The notes: generated by a model from the letters alone, not told the origin. 64,000 bases of DNA from Rhizobium sp. BK316 (GCF_014193695.1 NZ_JACHZR010000001.1:161309-225308), one strand, 5' to 3'; counted from the stretch's first letter, positions 8,302 through 18,067 are shown. A program made the numbers and translations.

Positions 8302-9873
8302 ATGACCACCAGCCGCCAGCTCATCATCGGTATCGATGCCGGTACGTCGGTCATCAAGGCCGTCGCCTTCGATCTTTCCGGTCGCCAGATCGCGACCGCA
8401 TCTGTTCGCAACAAATATGTGAGCGGTAGCGACGGCTCGGCTACGCAGCCGCTTGCCCAGACCTGGCAGGATTGCGTGACAGCCCTTCGTGGCCTTGGCG
8501 AGAAGGTCGAGGATCTTGCTTCGCGCGCGGCCGCCATCGCGGTGACGGGACAGGGCGACGGGACATGGCTGGTCGGTCAGGGAAATCGACCGGTCGCCGA
8601 TGCTTGGCTCTGGCTCGATGCTCGCGCTGCGCCGACAGTGGTTTCGCTTGCTGGCGAAGTGTCGAACCGGGCTCGTTTTGAACAAACGGGCACCGGGCTG
8701 AATACGTGCCAGCAGGGTGCGCAGCTTGCTCACATGGACCGGGTGGTGCCGGAGCTCCTGGACCAGGCGGAGACCGCGCTGCATTGCAAGGATTGGCTCT
8801 ATCTCAATTTTACCGGCGTGCGGGCGACCGACCCCTCAGAGGCAAGCTTTACCTTCGGCGATTTCAGGACGCGGCGTTATTCGCCTGTTGCCATTGAAGC
8901 GCTCGGACTGACGCATCGCCGTGCGCTCTTGCCCGATATCCTCGACGGGACGGAAATCACCCATCCGCTGACGGAGGAGGCCGCGCGTGCCTGCGGACTT
9001 CTTGCCGGCACGCCGGTCAGTCTCGGCTATGTCGACATGGTGATGACCGCGCTCGGTGCCGGCGTTCGCAGCGGCGGACGCAACGCGGCCTGCTCGACGA
9101 TCGGGTCCACCGGCGTGCATCTGCGGGCAAAGCCGGTGGCCGATGTTCATCTCAATCAGGAGGGCACCGGCTATGTCATTGCCTTGCCGATCCCAGGCAC
9201 CGTCACGCAGGTGCAGACCAATATGGGCTCGACGATCAATATCGACTGGCTGCTGGATATGGCCACCTACCTGATGGCGGAGGCCGGAAAGCCCGCCACC
9301 CATGCCGAACTTGTCGGACGGATCGACCGCTGGTTTTCCGAAAGCCGGCCAGGTTCGGTCGTCTATCATCCCTATATTTCCGAGGCCGGAGAGCGCGGCC
9401 CCTTCGTCAATGCGCAGGCCCGCGCGGGATTTTCCGGCTTGTCGGTTCGCCACGGATTTCCGGATCTTGTTCGCGCGGTGGTCGAAGGATTGGCGCTGGC
9501 GACGCGTGATTGCTACGCCGCCATGGGCGACATGCCCGAGGAATTGCGCATCACTGGCGGCGCCGTACGCTCAAGTGCGCTTCGCCATTCGCTCAGCGCG
9601 TCCATCAATGCGCCGATCCGCCTGTCTCGCCGTGAAGAGACCGGAGCGGCCGGTGCAGCCATGATGGCAGCTGTCGCGATCGGCGCCTACGACACGATGG
9701 ATGACTGCATCGCCGACTGGGTGACGCCGCTCCTCGGCCAAGCCGAAGAGCCGGTTGCGGAGGAAGTCCAGCGCTTCGATCTCTTGTTTTCCGCCTATGG
9801 CGATATTCGAAAGGCCATGCCCGCCGCCTGGGAAACGCTGGCTAGAGCCGCGGCGATGCCGCCCATCAAATAG
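8302..9873 (+). CDS. eryA: Erythritol kinase EryA
   Basis: A 523-residue FGGY-family kinase, of normal EryA length. The N-terminal motif GIDAGTSVIKA is at about residues 9-19, a GQGDGTWLVGQ block near residue 87, and the C-terminal RITGGAVRS FGGY-type block near residue 416. Known EryA phosphorylates erythritol to D-erythritol 1-phosphate. Assignment to erythritol rather than another polyol rests on the gene order eryA-eryB-eryC-eryD, which is the defining order of ery loci in Brucella and rhizobia. The stop is 35 nt before eryB. Confidence 0.92.
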   Translation: MTTSRQLIIGIDAGTSVIKAVAFDLSGRQIATASVRNKYVSGSDGSATQPLAQTWQDCVTALRGLGEKVEDLASRAAAIAVTGQGDGTWLVGQGNRPVADAWLWLDARAAPTVVSLAGEVSNRARFEQTGTGLNTCQQGAQLAHMDRVVPELLDQAETALHCKDWLYLNFTGVRATDPSEASFTFGDFRTRRYSPVAIEALGLTHRRALLPDILDGTEITHPLTEEAARACGLLAGTPVSLGYVDMVMTALGAGVRSGGRNAACSTIGSTGVHLRAKPVADVHLNQEGTGYVIALPIPGTVTQVQTNMGSTINIDWLLDMATYLMAEAGKPATHAELVGRIDRWFSESRPGSVVYHPYISEAGERGPFVNAQARAGFSGLSVRHGFPDLVRAVVEGLALATRDCYAAMGDMPEELRITGGAVRSSALRHSLSASINAPIRLSRREETGAAGAAMMAAVAIGAYDTMDDCIADWVTPLLGQAEEPVAEEVQRFDLLFSAYGDIRKAMPAAWETLARAAAMPPIK

Positions 9874-9908
9874 ATCGTTGATGCAACAGGCATCCGAGGG
9901 AGCATGAC

Positions 9909-11420
9909 ATGACCGAACCCGAAATCCTGGATCTTTTCGTCATCGGCGGCGGCATCAACGGCGCAGGAATTGCCCGCGATGCGGCGGGGCGTGGCTTGAA
10001 AGTCGCCTTATGCGAGAAGGACGATTTGGCACAGGGGACATCGTCCCGCTCTGGCAAGCTCGTGCATGGGGGGCTTCGCTATCTGGAATATTACGAGTTC
10101 CGCCTCGTGCGGGAAGCGCTGATCGAACGCGAGGTGCTGCTCAACGCCGCACCGCACATCATCTGGCCGATGCGTTTCGTGCTGCCGCACAGTCCCGAGG
10201 ATCGGCCCGCCTGGCTCGTCCGGCTCGGCCTCTTCCTCTACGATCATCTCGGCGGCCGCAAGAAATTGCCAGGCACCCGCACGCTCAATCTGCTGCGCGA
10301 TCCCGAAGGCACACCCATTCTCGATCAATATACCCGCGGCTTCGAATATTCGGATTGCTGGGTGGACGATGCCCGCCTCGTCACCTTGAATGCGGTGAGC
10401 GCGGCTGAGAAAGGCGCCCTGGTGCTCACCCGGTCGCCGGCAGTGTCGGCGCGCCGGGAAAATGGCCAATGGATGATCACCACGAAAAGCAGCACGAGCG
10501 GTAAGACGCGGACCTTCCGTGCCAAATGTCTCGTCAATTGCGCCGGCCCGTGGGTCACCGACATCATCAACCGCGTCGCCGGCTCCAATTCCAGCCGCAA
10601 TGTGCGTCTGGTCAAGGGCAGCCACATCATCGTGCCGAAGTTCTGGTCCGGCTCCAACGCCTATCTGGTCCAGAACCACGACAAGCGTGTCATCTTCATC
10701 AATCCCTATGAGGGCGACAAGGCGCTGATCGGAACGACCGACATCGCCTATGAGGGCCGGGCCGAGGACGTGGCGGCCGACGAGGCGGAAATCGACTATC
10801 TGTTGAAGGCGGTGAACCGCTATTTCAAGGAGAAGCTGCGCCGGCAGGACGTGCTGCACAGCTTCTCCGGCGTGCGTCCGCTGTTTGACGACGGCAAGGG
10901 CAATCCGTCGGCGGTGACCCGCGACTACGTGTTCGATCTCGACGAGACCGGGGGAGCGCCGCTTCTCAATGTCTTCGGCGGCAAGATCACGACTTTCCGA
11001 GAACTCGCCGAACGCGGCATGCAGCGCCTCAGGCATGTCTTTCCCAACATGGGCGGCGACTGGACGGAAAAGGCGCCGCTGCCGGGCGGCGAAATGCCCA
11101 ATGCCGACTACGAGACCTTCGCCAACAGCCTGCGTGACACCTATCCCTGGATGCCGCGCAAGCTCGTCCATCACTACGGCCGTCTCTATGGCACACGCAC
11201 GGGGAACCTGGTTGCCGGGGCAACGGATCTGCAAGGTCTCGGCCGCCACTTCGGTGGGCAGCTCTATGAGGCGGAAGCCCGTTACCTCGCCACCGCCGAA
11301 TGGGCGGAGACAGCCGAGGACATCCTCTATCGTCGCACCAAGCACTACCTGCATCTGAGCGAGGCAGAGCGGGCAGCTTTTGCCGACTGGTTTGCTTCAT
11401 CCCATCTTGCCGCCGCCTGA
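9909..11420 (+). CDS. eryB: D-erythritol 1-phosphate dehydrogenase EryB
   Basis: A 503-residue GlpD-family flavoprotein. The FAD-binding motif GGGINGAGIARDAAGRG begins near residue 12. The substrate-region segment GTSSRSGKLVHGGLRYLE follows near residue 46, and a GGKITTFRELAERG block near residue 357 leads into the C-terminal domain. Known EryB oxidises D-erythritol 1-phosphate to D-erythrulose 1-phosphate. It lies 35 nt after eryA and 10 nt before the eryC start, so all three are likely on one transcript. Confidence 0.93.
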   Translation: MTEPEILDLFVIGGGINGAGIARDAAGRGLKVALCEKDDLAQGTSSRSGKLVHGGLRYLEYYEFRLVREALIEREVLLNAAPHIIWPMRFVLPHSPEDRPAWLVRLGLFLYDHLGGRKKLPGTRTLNLLRDPEGTPILDQYTRGFEYSDCWVDDARLVTLNAVSAAEKGALVLTRSPAVSARRENGQWMITTKSSTSGKTRTFRAKCLVNCAGPWVTDIINRVAGSNSSRNVRLVKGSHIIVPKFWSGSNAYLVQNHDKRVIFINPYEGDKALIGTTDIAYEGRAEDVAADEAEIDYLLKAVNRYFKEKLRRQDVLHSFSGVRPLFDDGKGNPSAVTRDYVFDLDETGGAPLLNVFGGKITTFRELAERGMQRLRHVFPNMGGDWTEKAPLPGGEMPNADYETFANSLRDTYPWMPRKLVHHYGRLYGTRTGNLVAGATDLQGLGRHFGGQLYEAEARYLATAEWAETAEDILYRRTKHYLHLSEAERAAFADWFASSHLAAA

Positions 11421-11430
11421 GGAGGCCTTG

Positions 11431-12363
11431 ATGCCGCTTTCGCTTTCGCTGAATACCAATCCGCTGGTGAACCGTTTTGCCGACCCGGACGACCTGATCG
11501 AGACGGTGGCGCGAGATCTGCGCATCCGCGATCTCCAGCTGACGCATGAATTCATCAATCCGAGCTGGCAGGCCCCCGTCACCCGCCGCCTGACCCGCCA
11601 GATGAAGGCAGCGTTGGCGCGCACCGGCGTCCGCGTCACCTCGGGCATGACCGGACCTTACGGGCGGCTGAACCACTTCGGGCACCCGGATGCCGAGGTG
11701 CGCCGCTATTATGTGGATTGGTTCAAGACCTTCGCCGACATCACCGCCGATCTCGGCGGACATTCCGTCGGCACGCAGTTTGCGATCTTCACTTACAAGG
11801 ACTTCGATGACGCAAGCCGGCGGGAGGAGCTGATAAAGATTGCCATCGACTGCTGGTGCGAAGTCGCAGAACATGCCCTGGCTGCCGGGCTTTCCTACAT
11901 CTTCTGGGAGCCGATGAGCATCGGCCGCGAATTCGGCGAGACGATCGAATCCTGCCTTTCGCTGCAGGCGCGACTGAGCGCCGCCGATATGGCGGTGCCG
12001 ATGTGGATGATGGCCGATATCGACCATGGCGACGTCACCTCCGCCAATCCCGACGACTACGATCCCTATGCCTGGGCGCGGGCCGTGCCGAAGCTGTCGC
12101 CGATCATCCACATCAAGCAGAGCCTCATGGACAAGGGCGGCCACCGGCCGTTCACGGCGGAATTCAATGCCAAGGGGCGGGTTCAACCTGCGCCACTGTT
12201 GGACGCTTTTGCGGCAGGCGGCGCCAGTGACAATGAGATCTGCCTCGAACTTTCCTTCAAGGAACGCGAACCGAACGATCGCGAGGTCATCGCGCAGATC
12301 GCCGAAAGTATCGCCTTCTGGGCGCCGCATATCGACACCGGCGCCGCAGACTTGAAGATATGA
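11431..12363 (+). CDS. eryC: D-erythrulose 1-phosphate 3-epimerase EryC
   Basis: A 310-residue TIM-barrel sugar-phosphate isomerase/epimerase family protein. The start is the ATG at 11431, which has GGAGG six nt upstream; a longer reading frame begins inside eryB without such a site. Visible features include EFINPSWQ near residue 43, SGMTGPYGRLNHFG near 72, and FWEPMSIGREFGETIE near 158, where acidic metal-binding residues are expected. Known EryC interconverts D-erythrulose 1-phosphate and L-erythrulose 1-phosphate in the Brucella pathway. It was formerly called a dehydrogenase. Confidence 0.9.
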   Translation: MPLSLSLNTNPLVNRFADPDDLIETVARDLRIRDLQLTHEFINPSWQAPVTRRLTRQMKAALARTGVRVTSGMTGPYGRLNHFGHPDAEVRRYYVDWFKTFADITADLGGHSVGTQFAIFTYKDFDDASRREELIKIAIDCWCEVAEHALAAGLSYIFWEPMSIGREFGETIESCLSLQARLSAADMAVPMWMMADIDHGDVTSANPDDYDPYAWARAVPKLSPIIHIKQSLMDKGGHRPFTAEFNAKGRVQPAPLLDAFAAGGASDNEICLELSFKEREPNDREVIAQIAESIAFWAPHIDTGAADLKI

Positions 12364-12432
12364 TCCGGAGATTTACAAAGGCTGGTTGTTATCAGGCGGG
12401 ATCGCCGTCGGAGAAATGGGAAGGATGCGTTG

Positions 12433-13368
12433 ATGACGGATGCCGATGATACGCTTGCCGTGCGGGCCGCTTGGCTTCATTACGCGGGCGGACTGACGCA
12501 GTCCGACGTCGCCCGGCGCCTCGGAATCCCCTCGGTCAAGGCGCATCGGCTGATCGCACGCGCCGTCGCCGATGGTGTCGTCAAGGTCACGATCGACGGT
12601 GATATCGTCGAATGCGTCGAACTGGAGACGAGGCTCGCCGAGCGCTTCGGATTGCAATATTGCGAGGTTGCGCCCGATCTTGGCGAAGAGGGTCTGCCGC
12701 TGCGTGCCCTCGGTCACGCAGGGGCTGGCTATCTGAAGCGTGAGATCGAGCATGGTGATCACTCGGTCATTGGTCTTGGCCACGGCCGTACGCTTTCGGC
12801 CGCCGTTCAATATATGCCGCGGACGAACGCCAAGCATATGCGCTTCGTTTCCCTGCTTGGGGGCCTCACGCGAAACTACGGCGCCAATCCCTATGATGTC
12901 ATGCACCGTATCGCGGAAAAGACCGGCACGCATGCCTATGTCATGCCGGTTCCCTTTTTCGCCAACACCGCCGAGGACCGGGAGGTTCTTAGGGCACAAC
13001 GCGGCGTCAAGGAAGTGTTCGACCTCGCCAACGCCGCCGACCTGAAGCTCGTTGGCCTGGGGACAGTGGACGCCGAGGCCCAGCTGGTGCTCTCCGGCAT
13101 AGTCGAGCCAGGCGAGATCGAGGACATCGCGGCCGCGGGCGGCATCGGCGAAATCCTCGGTCATTTTTTCAATGCGGATGGCCAGATCCTCGATACAGCT
13201 CTGACCGCGCGCACGCTTTCGGCATCCTTTCCGACAACGAAGAAGGAGCGCCTTGTGGCACTGGCAGGCGGACAGGCCAAGGTGGCCGCCATACGGGCCA
13301 TCCTGCGAAGCCGCCGCCTTCACGGGCTCATCACCGACGAACGGACCGCGCAAGCTCTTCTTGCCTGA
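12433..13368 (+). CDS. eryD: SorC-family repressor EryD
   Basis: A 311-residue regulator of the SorC/DeoR sugar-binding family. The N-terminal helix-turn-helix (GLTQSDVARRLGIPSVKAHR) covers about residues 20-40, and the rest is the sugar-phosphate-binding effector domain. An ATG at 12433 with AAGGA seven nt upstream is preferred over the TTG one codon earlier. EryD is the known repressor of ery operons, relieved by erythritol or its phosphate. Its position as the fourth gene gives autoregulation. Confidence 0.92.
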   Translation: MTDADDTLAVRAAWLHYAGGLTQSDVARRLGIPSVKAHRLIARAVADGVVKVTIDGDIVECVELETRLAERFGLQYCEVAPDLGEEGLPLRALGHAGAGYLKREIEHGDHSVIGLGHGRTLSAAVQYMPRTNAKHMRFVSLLGGLTRNYGANPYDVMHRIAEKTGTHAYVMPVPFFANTAEDREVLRAQRGVKEVFDLANAADLKLVGLGTVDAEAQLVLSGIVEPGEIEDIAAAGGIGEILGHFFNADGQILDTALTARTLSASFPTTKKERLVALAGGQAKVAAIRAILRSRRLHGLITDERTAQALLA

Positions 13369-13413
13369 CGATCTGTCGTCAGCCATTCGACCGCATAATC
13401 ACATTTCATTTTG

Positions 13414-13441
13414 TTGATTTTCACATTTTTTATGTTATATT
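13414..13441 (+). promoter_or_regulatory. Probable promoter for deoR-eryH-eryI
   Basis: TTGATT (13414-13419) and TATATT (13436-13441) are separated by 16 nt in an AT-rich gap between eryD and the DeoR gene. Direct CACATTT repeats nearby (about 13400 and 13422) could be repressor contacts. This suggests deoR-eryH-eryI is transcribed separately from eryABCD. Confidence 0.5.
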
Positions 13442-13463
13442 GTGGCTTATTAGGAACGGGCCG

Positions 13464-14240
13464 ATGAAACGGGAAGAACGCCAGCAACTGATTGTCAATC
13501 TGCTCGTCGAGGACAAGACCGTCGACGTGGACGATCTTGCCGAGCGCTTTTCCGTCTCCAAGATGACGATCCACCGCGATCTCGACGACCTGGAACAGGC
13601 AGGCGTCCTGCGCAAAGTGCGCGGTGGTGCGACGATCGATGCCGGCACACAGTTCGAGAGTGATTTTCGCATTCGCGAGCGTCAGGATGGCGAGGCCAAG
13701 GTTGCCATGGCGCAAGAAGCGCTGGCCATCATCGAACCTGGCATGACGATCATGGTCAACGACGGTTCGATGGCCGCGGTTCTCGGCGAGATGCTGTTGC
13801 GTAAGCGGCCGCTAACGGTGATTACCAACAACGCAGCGATCATGGAGCGGTTGAAGGGCGAAAACGGCATAACCCTGATCGCACTCGGGGGCATTTATTC
13901 TGCAAAATTCAACGCCTATTTCGGCGTCGTTACCGAAGAGGCGCTGTCGCGCCTTAGGGCCGATATCGCTTTCATCTCGACGCCGGCAGTCAGCGGCAGG
14001 CTTGCCTATCACATGGACGACAATGTCGTTCGCGCCAAGCGGGCGATGATCTCTTCGTCGACAAAAAGCTGCCTTCTGGTCAATCACCAGCGTATCGGCC
14101 ATACGGCGCTGCACGTCATGGCGGATCTGGCCGATTTCGACACTGTCATCACCGACAGCGCGCCAGCGGCCGCTGTCCTCGACGAATTCGACCGGGCGGG
14201 CATCAAGCTCACCATCGCTCCAGCACAGGATCAGGCATGA
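13464..14240 (+). CDS. DeoR-family regulator of the erythritol cluster
   Basis: A 258-residue DeoR/GlpR regulator. The start at 13464 is chosen because MKREERQQLIVNLLVED is the classic DeoR N-terminus and an AGGAA lies upstream. The HTH spans about residues 17-55 (DLAERFSVSKMTIHRDLDDL), followed by the sensor domain with ITNNAAIMERL. In Brucella and rhizobia a DeoR gene precedes the tpi-like and rpiB-like isomerase genes, exactly as here. It overlaps eryH by 4 nt (ATGA), which couples their translation. It probably tunes the isomerase branch in response to a tetrulose phosphate. Confidence 0.9.
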   Translation: MKREERQQLIVNLLVEDKTVDVDDLAERFSVSKMTIHRDLDDLEQAGVLRKVRGGATIDAGTQFESDFRIRERQDGEAKVAMAQEALAIIEPGMTIMVNDGSMAAVLGEMLLRKRPLTVITNNAAIMERLKGENGITLIALGGIYSAKFNAYFGVVTEEALSRLRADIAFISTPAVSGRLAYHMDDNVVRAKRAMISSSTKSCLLVNHQRIGHTALHVMADLADFDTVITDSAPAAAVLDEFDRAGIKLTIAPAQDQA

Positions 14241-15022
14241 CGGAGAAACCGCGCTTCTGGATTGGCACCAGTTGGAAGATGAACAAGACGCTTGCCGAGG
14301 CCGAGCATTTCGCCCGCGGCCTCGAGGCGGCCGATGCTGCGCGTGATCCACTCATCCAGCGTTTCGTGATCCCGCCCTTTACCTCCGTGCGGGAGGTCAA
14401 GCGCATGCTTGCGAAGACCTCCGTCAAGGTCGGTGCGCAAAACATGCATTGGGCGGACCAGGGTGCGTGGACGGGTGAGATTTCTCCGTTGATGCTGAAG
14501 GATTGCGATCTCGACATCGTCGAACTCGGACATTCCGAACGCCGCGAGTTTTTCGGAGAGACGGATGAGACAGTCGGCCTGAAGACGGAAGCCGCGGTTC
14601 GCCATGGCCTGATTCCGCTCGTCTGCATGGGTGAGACCCTTGCTGACCGGGAAAGTGGAAAAGCTGCAGAGATCCTGGCGGTGCAGGTGCGCGGGGCGCT
14701 GTCGAAGCTCTCCGACGAGCAGAAATCAGCCGAAATCCTGCTTGCCTACGAGCCCGTCTGGGCGATCGGCGAAAAAGGCATTCCGGCGACGGCGGACTAT
14801 GCCGATGCGCGTCAGGCCGAGATTATCGCTGTCGCGGAAGCCGCGCTTGGGCGAAAAATTCCCTGCCTCTACGGCGGGTCGGTCAATCCGCAGAACTGCG
14901 AGGAACTGATTTCGAGCCCGCATATCGACGGACTCTTCATCGGCCGTTCCGCCTGGAACGTCGAGGGGTATCTCGACATCCTTTCGAAATGCGCCGCCAA
15001 ACTCCAAGGAGAAAAACGATGA
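14237..15022 (+). CDS. eryH: L-erythrulose 1-phosphate isomerase EryH (TpiB)
   Basis: A 261-residue triose-phosphate-isomerase homologue. Catalytic residues are in place: Lys in GTSWKMN (near residue 12), His in [13 protein letters not shown] (near 100), and Glu in [12 protein letters not shown] (near 175). Two features depart from true [10 protein letters not shown] replaces GNWKMN, and AIGEKG replaces AIGTG in the phosphate-gripping loop 6. The TPI at 24440-25177 keeps the standard motifs. Known EryH converts L-erythrulose 1-phosphate to D-erythrulose 4-phosphate. Overlaps of 4 nt on both sides show a tightly coupled deoR-eryH-eryI unit. Confidence 0.92.
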   Translation: MTEKPRFWIGTSWKMNKTLAEAEHFARGLEAADAARDPLIQRFVIPPFTSVREVKRMLAKTSVKVGAQNMHWADQGAWTGEISPLMLKDCDLDIVELGHSERREFFGETDETVGLKTEAAVRHGLIPLVCMGETLADRESGKAAEILAVQVRGALSKLSDEQKSAEILLAYEPVWAIGEKGIPATADYADARQAEIIAVAEAALGRKIPCLYGGSVNPQNCEELISSPHIDGLFIGRSAWNVEGYLDILSKCAAKLQGEKR

Positions 15023-15474
15023 AGCTTGCAATTGCAGGAGATAGTGCCGGCGAAGGTCTCGCCAAGGTGCTTGCCGAACACCTCAAGGACCGTTTCGACG
15101 TTTATGAGGTGTCGCGCATCGACGACGGGCTTGACCCGTTCTATGCCAACCTATCGGATCGCGTTGCCTCGGGCGTGATCGATGGCGCCTATGACAAGGC
15201 AATTCTGGTCTGCGGCACCGGCATCGGCGTCTGCATCTCCGCTAACAAAGTGCCTGGCATCCGCGCGGCCCTGACGCACGACACCTATTCGGCCGAGCGT
15301 GCCGCTCTTTCCAACAACGCGCAGATCATCACGATGGGCGCGCGCGTCATTGGACCTGAACTCGCGAAGTCGATCGCCGACGCATTTCTCGCTCAGACAT
15401 TCGACCAGAACGGCCGTTCGGCCGGCAATGTCTCCGCGATCGATGAGCTTGATGCAAAATACAATGCGCGTTGA
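15019..15474 (+). CDS. eryI: D-erythrulose 4-phosphate isomerase EryI (RpiB-like)
   Basis: A 151-residue member of the RpiB/LacA/LacB family. The start is the ATG at 15019, overlapping the eryH stop as ATGA with GGAG upstream; the longer frame adds ten residues that do not belong to the family. The active-site [20 protein letters not shown] block is near residue 66 and [14 protein letters not shown] near residue 98. Known EryI converts D-erythrulose 4-phosphate to D-erythrose 4-phosphate, which enters the pentose phosphate pathway. It is the last gene of the erythritol pathway here. Confidence 0.92.
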   Translation: MKLAIAGDSAGEGLAKVLAEHLKDRFDVYEVSRIDDGLDPFYANLSDRVASGVIDGAYDKAILVCGTGIGVCISANKVPGIRAALTHDTYSAERAALSNNAQIITMGARVIGPELAKSIADAFLAQTFDQNGRSAGNVSAIDELDAKYNAR

Positions 15475-15602
15475 GAGCGGGACACAAGTGGCCGGCCATC
15501 CGCCGGTCGCTCGTTTTCGGCGTTATCGCAAAGCCGCGCACACTTTTGCGCGACATGCTTTAGACAACTTCTCAACGATCCTGGTCTGGAGCGGTCCGGT
15601 AT

Positions 15603-16556
15603 CTATGCGTCAATCAATCGTTGAGCGGTAAACTTATCGGTTACCAGTGTGCCGATGACACCGACACGCAAAGCGCCGGCGATTGCGGCTGTTTTCTTTG
15701 CGCCGCCAGCGAGCGCTATCACACGGTCCACCCGGGTAAGGTCTTCAAGGGGCAGGCCGATGACACGGTCGTCGAGAGGCGTCTTCACCGGTTTGCCGTC
15801 CTTGTCGAAGAAACGCAGAGAAATGTCTCCGACGGCGCCGGCCTCTGCGAGATCGGCGAGTTCGCGCGACGAAAAGATGTTGCCGGAGCGGGCAAGCAGT
15901 TCGGACGGCTCCACCGCGCCGATGCCGACGATGGCGAGCGTGATGCTCCCGAACAGATCCATAGTCTCACGAACGAAGGGATCGGCCTGCATCAGTAATT
16001 TGGCTTCCCTCGATGTCGTTACGCCTTGTACGGGAAGCAATTTCGGTTCGGCCCCCGTCAACCGGGCCAGGCGGGTGGTGAGCTGTGTGGCATGCGTCTG
16101 CACGGAAGGGTCGCCCATGCCGCCGAGGGTCTGGACGACATATTTCGCCTGAGCGCTTTTCTGGGGATGGATGTTTTCGACCATCTTGAAGATCGTCTGA
16201 CTCCAGCTCGACACGCCGATGATCTCGCCGGGTGAAAGCGTGACCTCGAGCAGATGGGCAGCCGCTTCGCCGATGCGGGCCATGATGGCGCCGTCCCGGT
16301 CCTCGGTACATTCAACCACGATTGCTTCCGGCAACTTGAACTTGTCGCGGAGCTCGCCTTCAAGTTCGCTGTAGGTTCCGACAGGGGGGATCACGCTCGT
16401 GCGGACGATGTCCTCCGCCTCGGCCCGTTTCAACATTCGCGATACGGTCGCCTGGGAAAGGCGCAGATGCTCGGCGATCTCCGCCTGCCGTCGCCCTTCG
16501 ATGTGATACATCTGGGCCACTCTGGAAATCAGGCGAAGTTCGTTAAGGCGGGACAT
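15603..16556 (-). CDS. SorC-family transcriptional regulator of the split-transketolase cluster
   Basis: A 317-residue regulator. The N-terminal HTH is at about residues 22-45 (RRQAEIAEHLRLSQATVSRM), followed by a SorC sugar-binding effector domain with an LGGMGDPSVQTHA block near residue 142. It is the last gene of the minus-strand transketolase-kinase operon and converges on eryI. A palindrome at 16571-16584, just before its start, matches two others flanking the divergent promoters at 19.9-20.0 kb. This makes it the likely cognate regulator of the whole cluster and of itself. The effector is probably the phosphorylated sugar made by the adjacent kinase. Confidence 0.9.
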   Translation of the reverse strand: MSRLNELRLISRVAQMYHIEGRRQAEIAEHLRLSQATVSRMLKRAEAEDIVRTSVIPPVGTYSELEGELRDKFKLPEAIVVECTEDRDGAIMARIGEAAAHLLEVTLSPGEIIGVSSWSQTIFKMVENIHPQKSAQAKYVVQTLGGMGDPSVQTHATQLTTRLARLTGAEPKLLPVQGVTTSREAKLLMQADPFVRETMDLFGSITLAIVGIGAVEPSELLARSGNIFSSRELADLAEAGAVGDISLRFFDKDGKPVKTPLDDRVIGLPLEDLTRVDRVIALAGGAKKTAAIAGALRVGVIGTLVTDKFTAQRLIDA

Positions 16557-16570
16557 GAGCGATACCGGCT

Positions 16571-16584
16571 TGAATTTTTATTCA
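16571..16584. promoter_or_regulatory. SorC operator copy 1
   Basis: TGAATTTTTATTCA: arms TGAATT and TATTCA with a 2-nt spacer, one mismatch from a perfect TGAATA-N2-TATTCA palindrome. It overlaps the kinase stop codon and lies 15 nt upstream of the SorC start, a position suited to autoregulation. Confidence 0.6.
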
Positions 16585-18047
16585 CATTTAGCCGGTGTCG
16601 GTCGCGACGTCGAGCGGGCCAGCGCATCATTCCACGTATTCAGAAGACCGGTCCGATCGATCCCTTCGGGCCGGAGGACGTGCGTGCTTCTCGGTAGCGT
16701 CTCGATCGTTTCGAGATCTTTCCACAGGCCAAGCGAAAGCCCGGCGAGATAGGCGGCTCCGAGGGCGGAGGCTTCGGGAGTTTCGCACTGGATCACGGCA
16801 TGCTCGATCAGGTTCGCCACGCATTGCATGAGGAAACGGTTCTGGCTCGGCCCGCCATCGACGTAGAGTGCGCCGAGCTGACCGCCGCTCTGGGCACGCA
16901 TGGCGGCAATCACGTCATGGACCTGGAAGGCGATTGAATCCGTTACCGAGCGGGCCATTTGTGCGCGGGTCGTGGAAAAGTTGATCTGGGAGAAGAGAGC
17001 GCGGGCGTCGGAGCTCCAGTAGGGTGCGCCCAGACCAACGAAAGCCGGCACGAAGCCCGGTCCGCCCGGCTCGGCGGTCGCCGCGAGATCGACGAGGGCG
17101 GCCACATCGGCAAGGCCGAGAATGTCTGCCATCCAGGGAAGGCTTGCAGCTGAAACGAGGATGTTACCCTCGAAGGCGAAGGTCGGCACGCCGGCTATCC
17201 GCCATGCGACCGTTGTGGTTATGCCGTTTTGCGGTGGGATGAAGCGCGGCAATGTCGTCATGACGGAAGAACCAGTTCCGAACGTCACCTTGCCATCGCC
17301 CGGCTTGAAGGCGCCGTGACCGAAAAGCGCCGCATGGCTGTCGCCGATGGCGGATCGGATCGGCGTGCCATCGGCAATGCCGGGAAGCCCCCGCGCCGTG
17401 CCGAACTCGGCAGAGCTGTCGAGCACTTCGGGCAACAGGGCGATATCGACGCCGAAAATTTGGCCGAGTTCCTCGCTCCACACCTGGCCATTGAGGTCGA
17501 ACAACTGGCTGCGGGCGGCATTGGAGGCATCGCAGACGTGGCGGCTGCCGCCCGTCAGGCAATGAATGAGCCAGCTGTCGATCGTGCCGAGACGCACGCG
17601 GCGACCTGCCGGAACGCGATCGAGCAGCCAGCGAAATTTCGAACCGGGAAACATCGGGTCGAGGGGCAGGCCGGTGAGCGCCTCCACCCGGTCCAGATGC
17701 CCTTCGGCGATGAGGCGCGCGCAGTCCGGCGCGGTGCGGCGGCACTGCCAGCTGAGCACTGGTCCGAGCGCTTCGCCGGTTTCGGCATCCCAGACGGTTA
17801 CGGACTCACGCTGGTTGGACACCGCTATTGCCTCCACGGTGACGCCGGAAGCATTTTTCAGGCATGCCTCGATCGCTTCGCAGACGGAGGAAAAGATGCG
17901 GCGGGGATCCTGCTCGACCCAGCCCGACTGCGGATAGGAGATGCCGACGGCGGCCGATCCTCTGGCGACGACGTCGCCCGTCTCGGAAACCAGAACGGCC
18001 TTCGAATTGGTGGTGCCCTGGTCGATCGCCAGAATTGCCCGCATCAT
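16578..18047 (-). CDS. GlpK-like FGGY-family carbohydrate kinase
   Basis: A 489-residue kinase with glycerol-kinase-like features. The ATP-binding motif AIDQGTTNSKAVL is at about residues 6-18, SNQRESVTVWD near 77, and the FGGY-type LYVDGGPSQNRFLMQ near 396. Two adjacent ATGs at the start follow GAGGAGAAG. Gene order (transketolase N, transketolase C, kinase, SorC) argues against a housekeeping glycerol kinase. I infer that it phosphorylates the ketose fed to the split transketolase. Apulose, a pentulose or a tetrulose are all possible. A 62-nt gap upstream carries a GC-rich hairpin. Confidence 0.88.
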   Translation of the reverse strand: MMRAILAIDQGTTNSKAVLVSETGDVVARGSAAVGISYPQSGWVEQDPRRIFSSVCEAIEACLKNASGVTVEAIAVSNQRESVTVWDAETGEALGPVLSWQCRRTAPDCARLIAEGHLDRVEALTGLPLDPMFPGSKFRWLLDRVPAGRRVRLGTIDSWLIHCLTGGSRHVCDASNAARSQLFDLNGQVWSEELGQIFGVDIALLPEVLDSSAEFGTARGLPGIADGTPIRSAIGDSHAALFGHGAFKPGDGKVTFGTGSSVMTTLPRFIPPQNGITTTVAWRIAGVPTFAFEGNILVSAASLPWMADILGLADVAALVDLAATAEPGGPGFVPAFVGLGAPYWSSDARALFSQINFSTTRAQMARSVTDSIAFQVHDVIAAMRAQSGGQLGALYVDGGPSQNRFLMQCVANLIEHAVIQCETPEASALGAAYLAGLSLGLWKDLETIETLPRSTHVLRPEGIDRTGLLNTWNDALARSTSRPTPAKCE

Positions 18048-18067
18048 CTTCTCCTCAAACGAATGGC

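Noticed and set aside
15491..15507. Hairpin CCGGC/GCCGG after eryI as a terminator
   Set aside because: Only 5 bp of perfect stem and no T-run directly after it.
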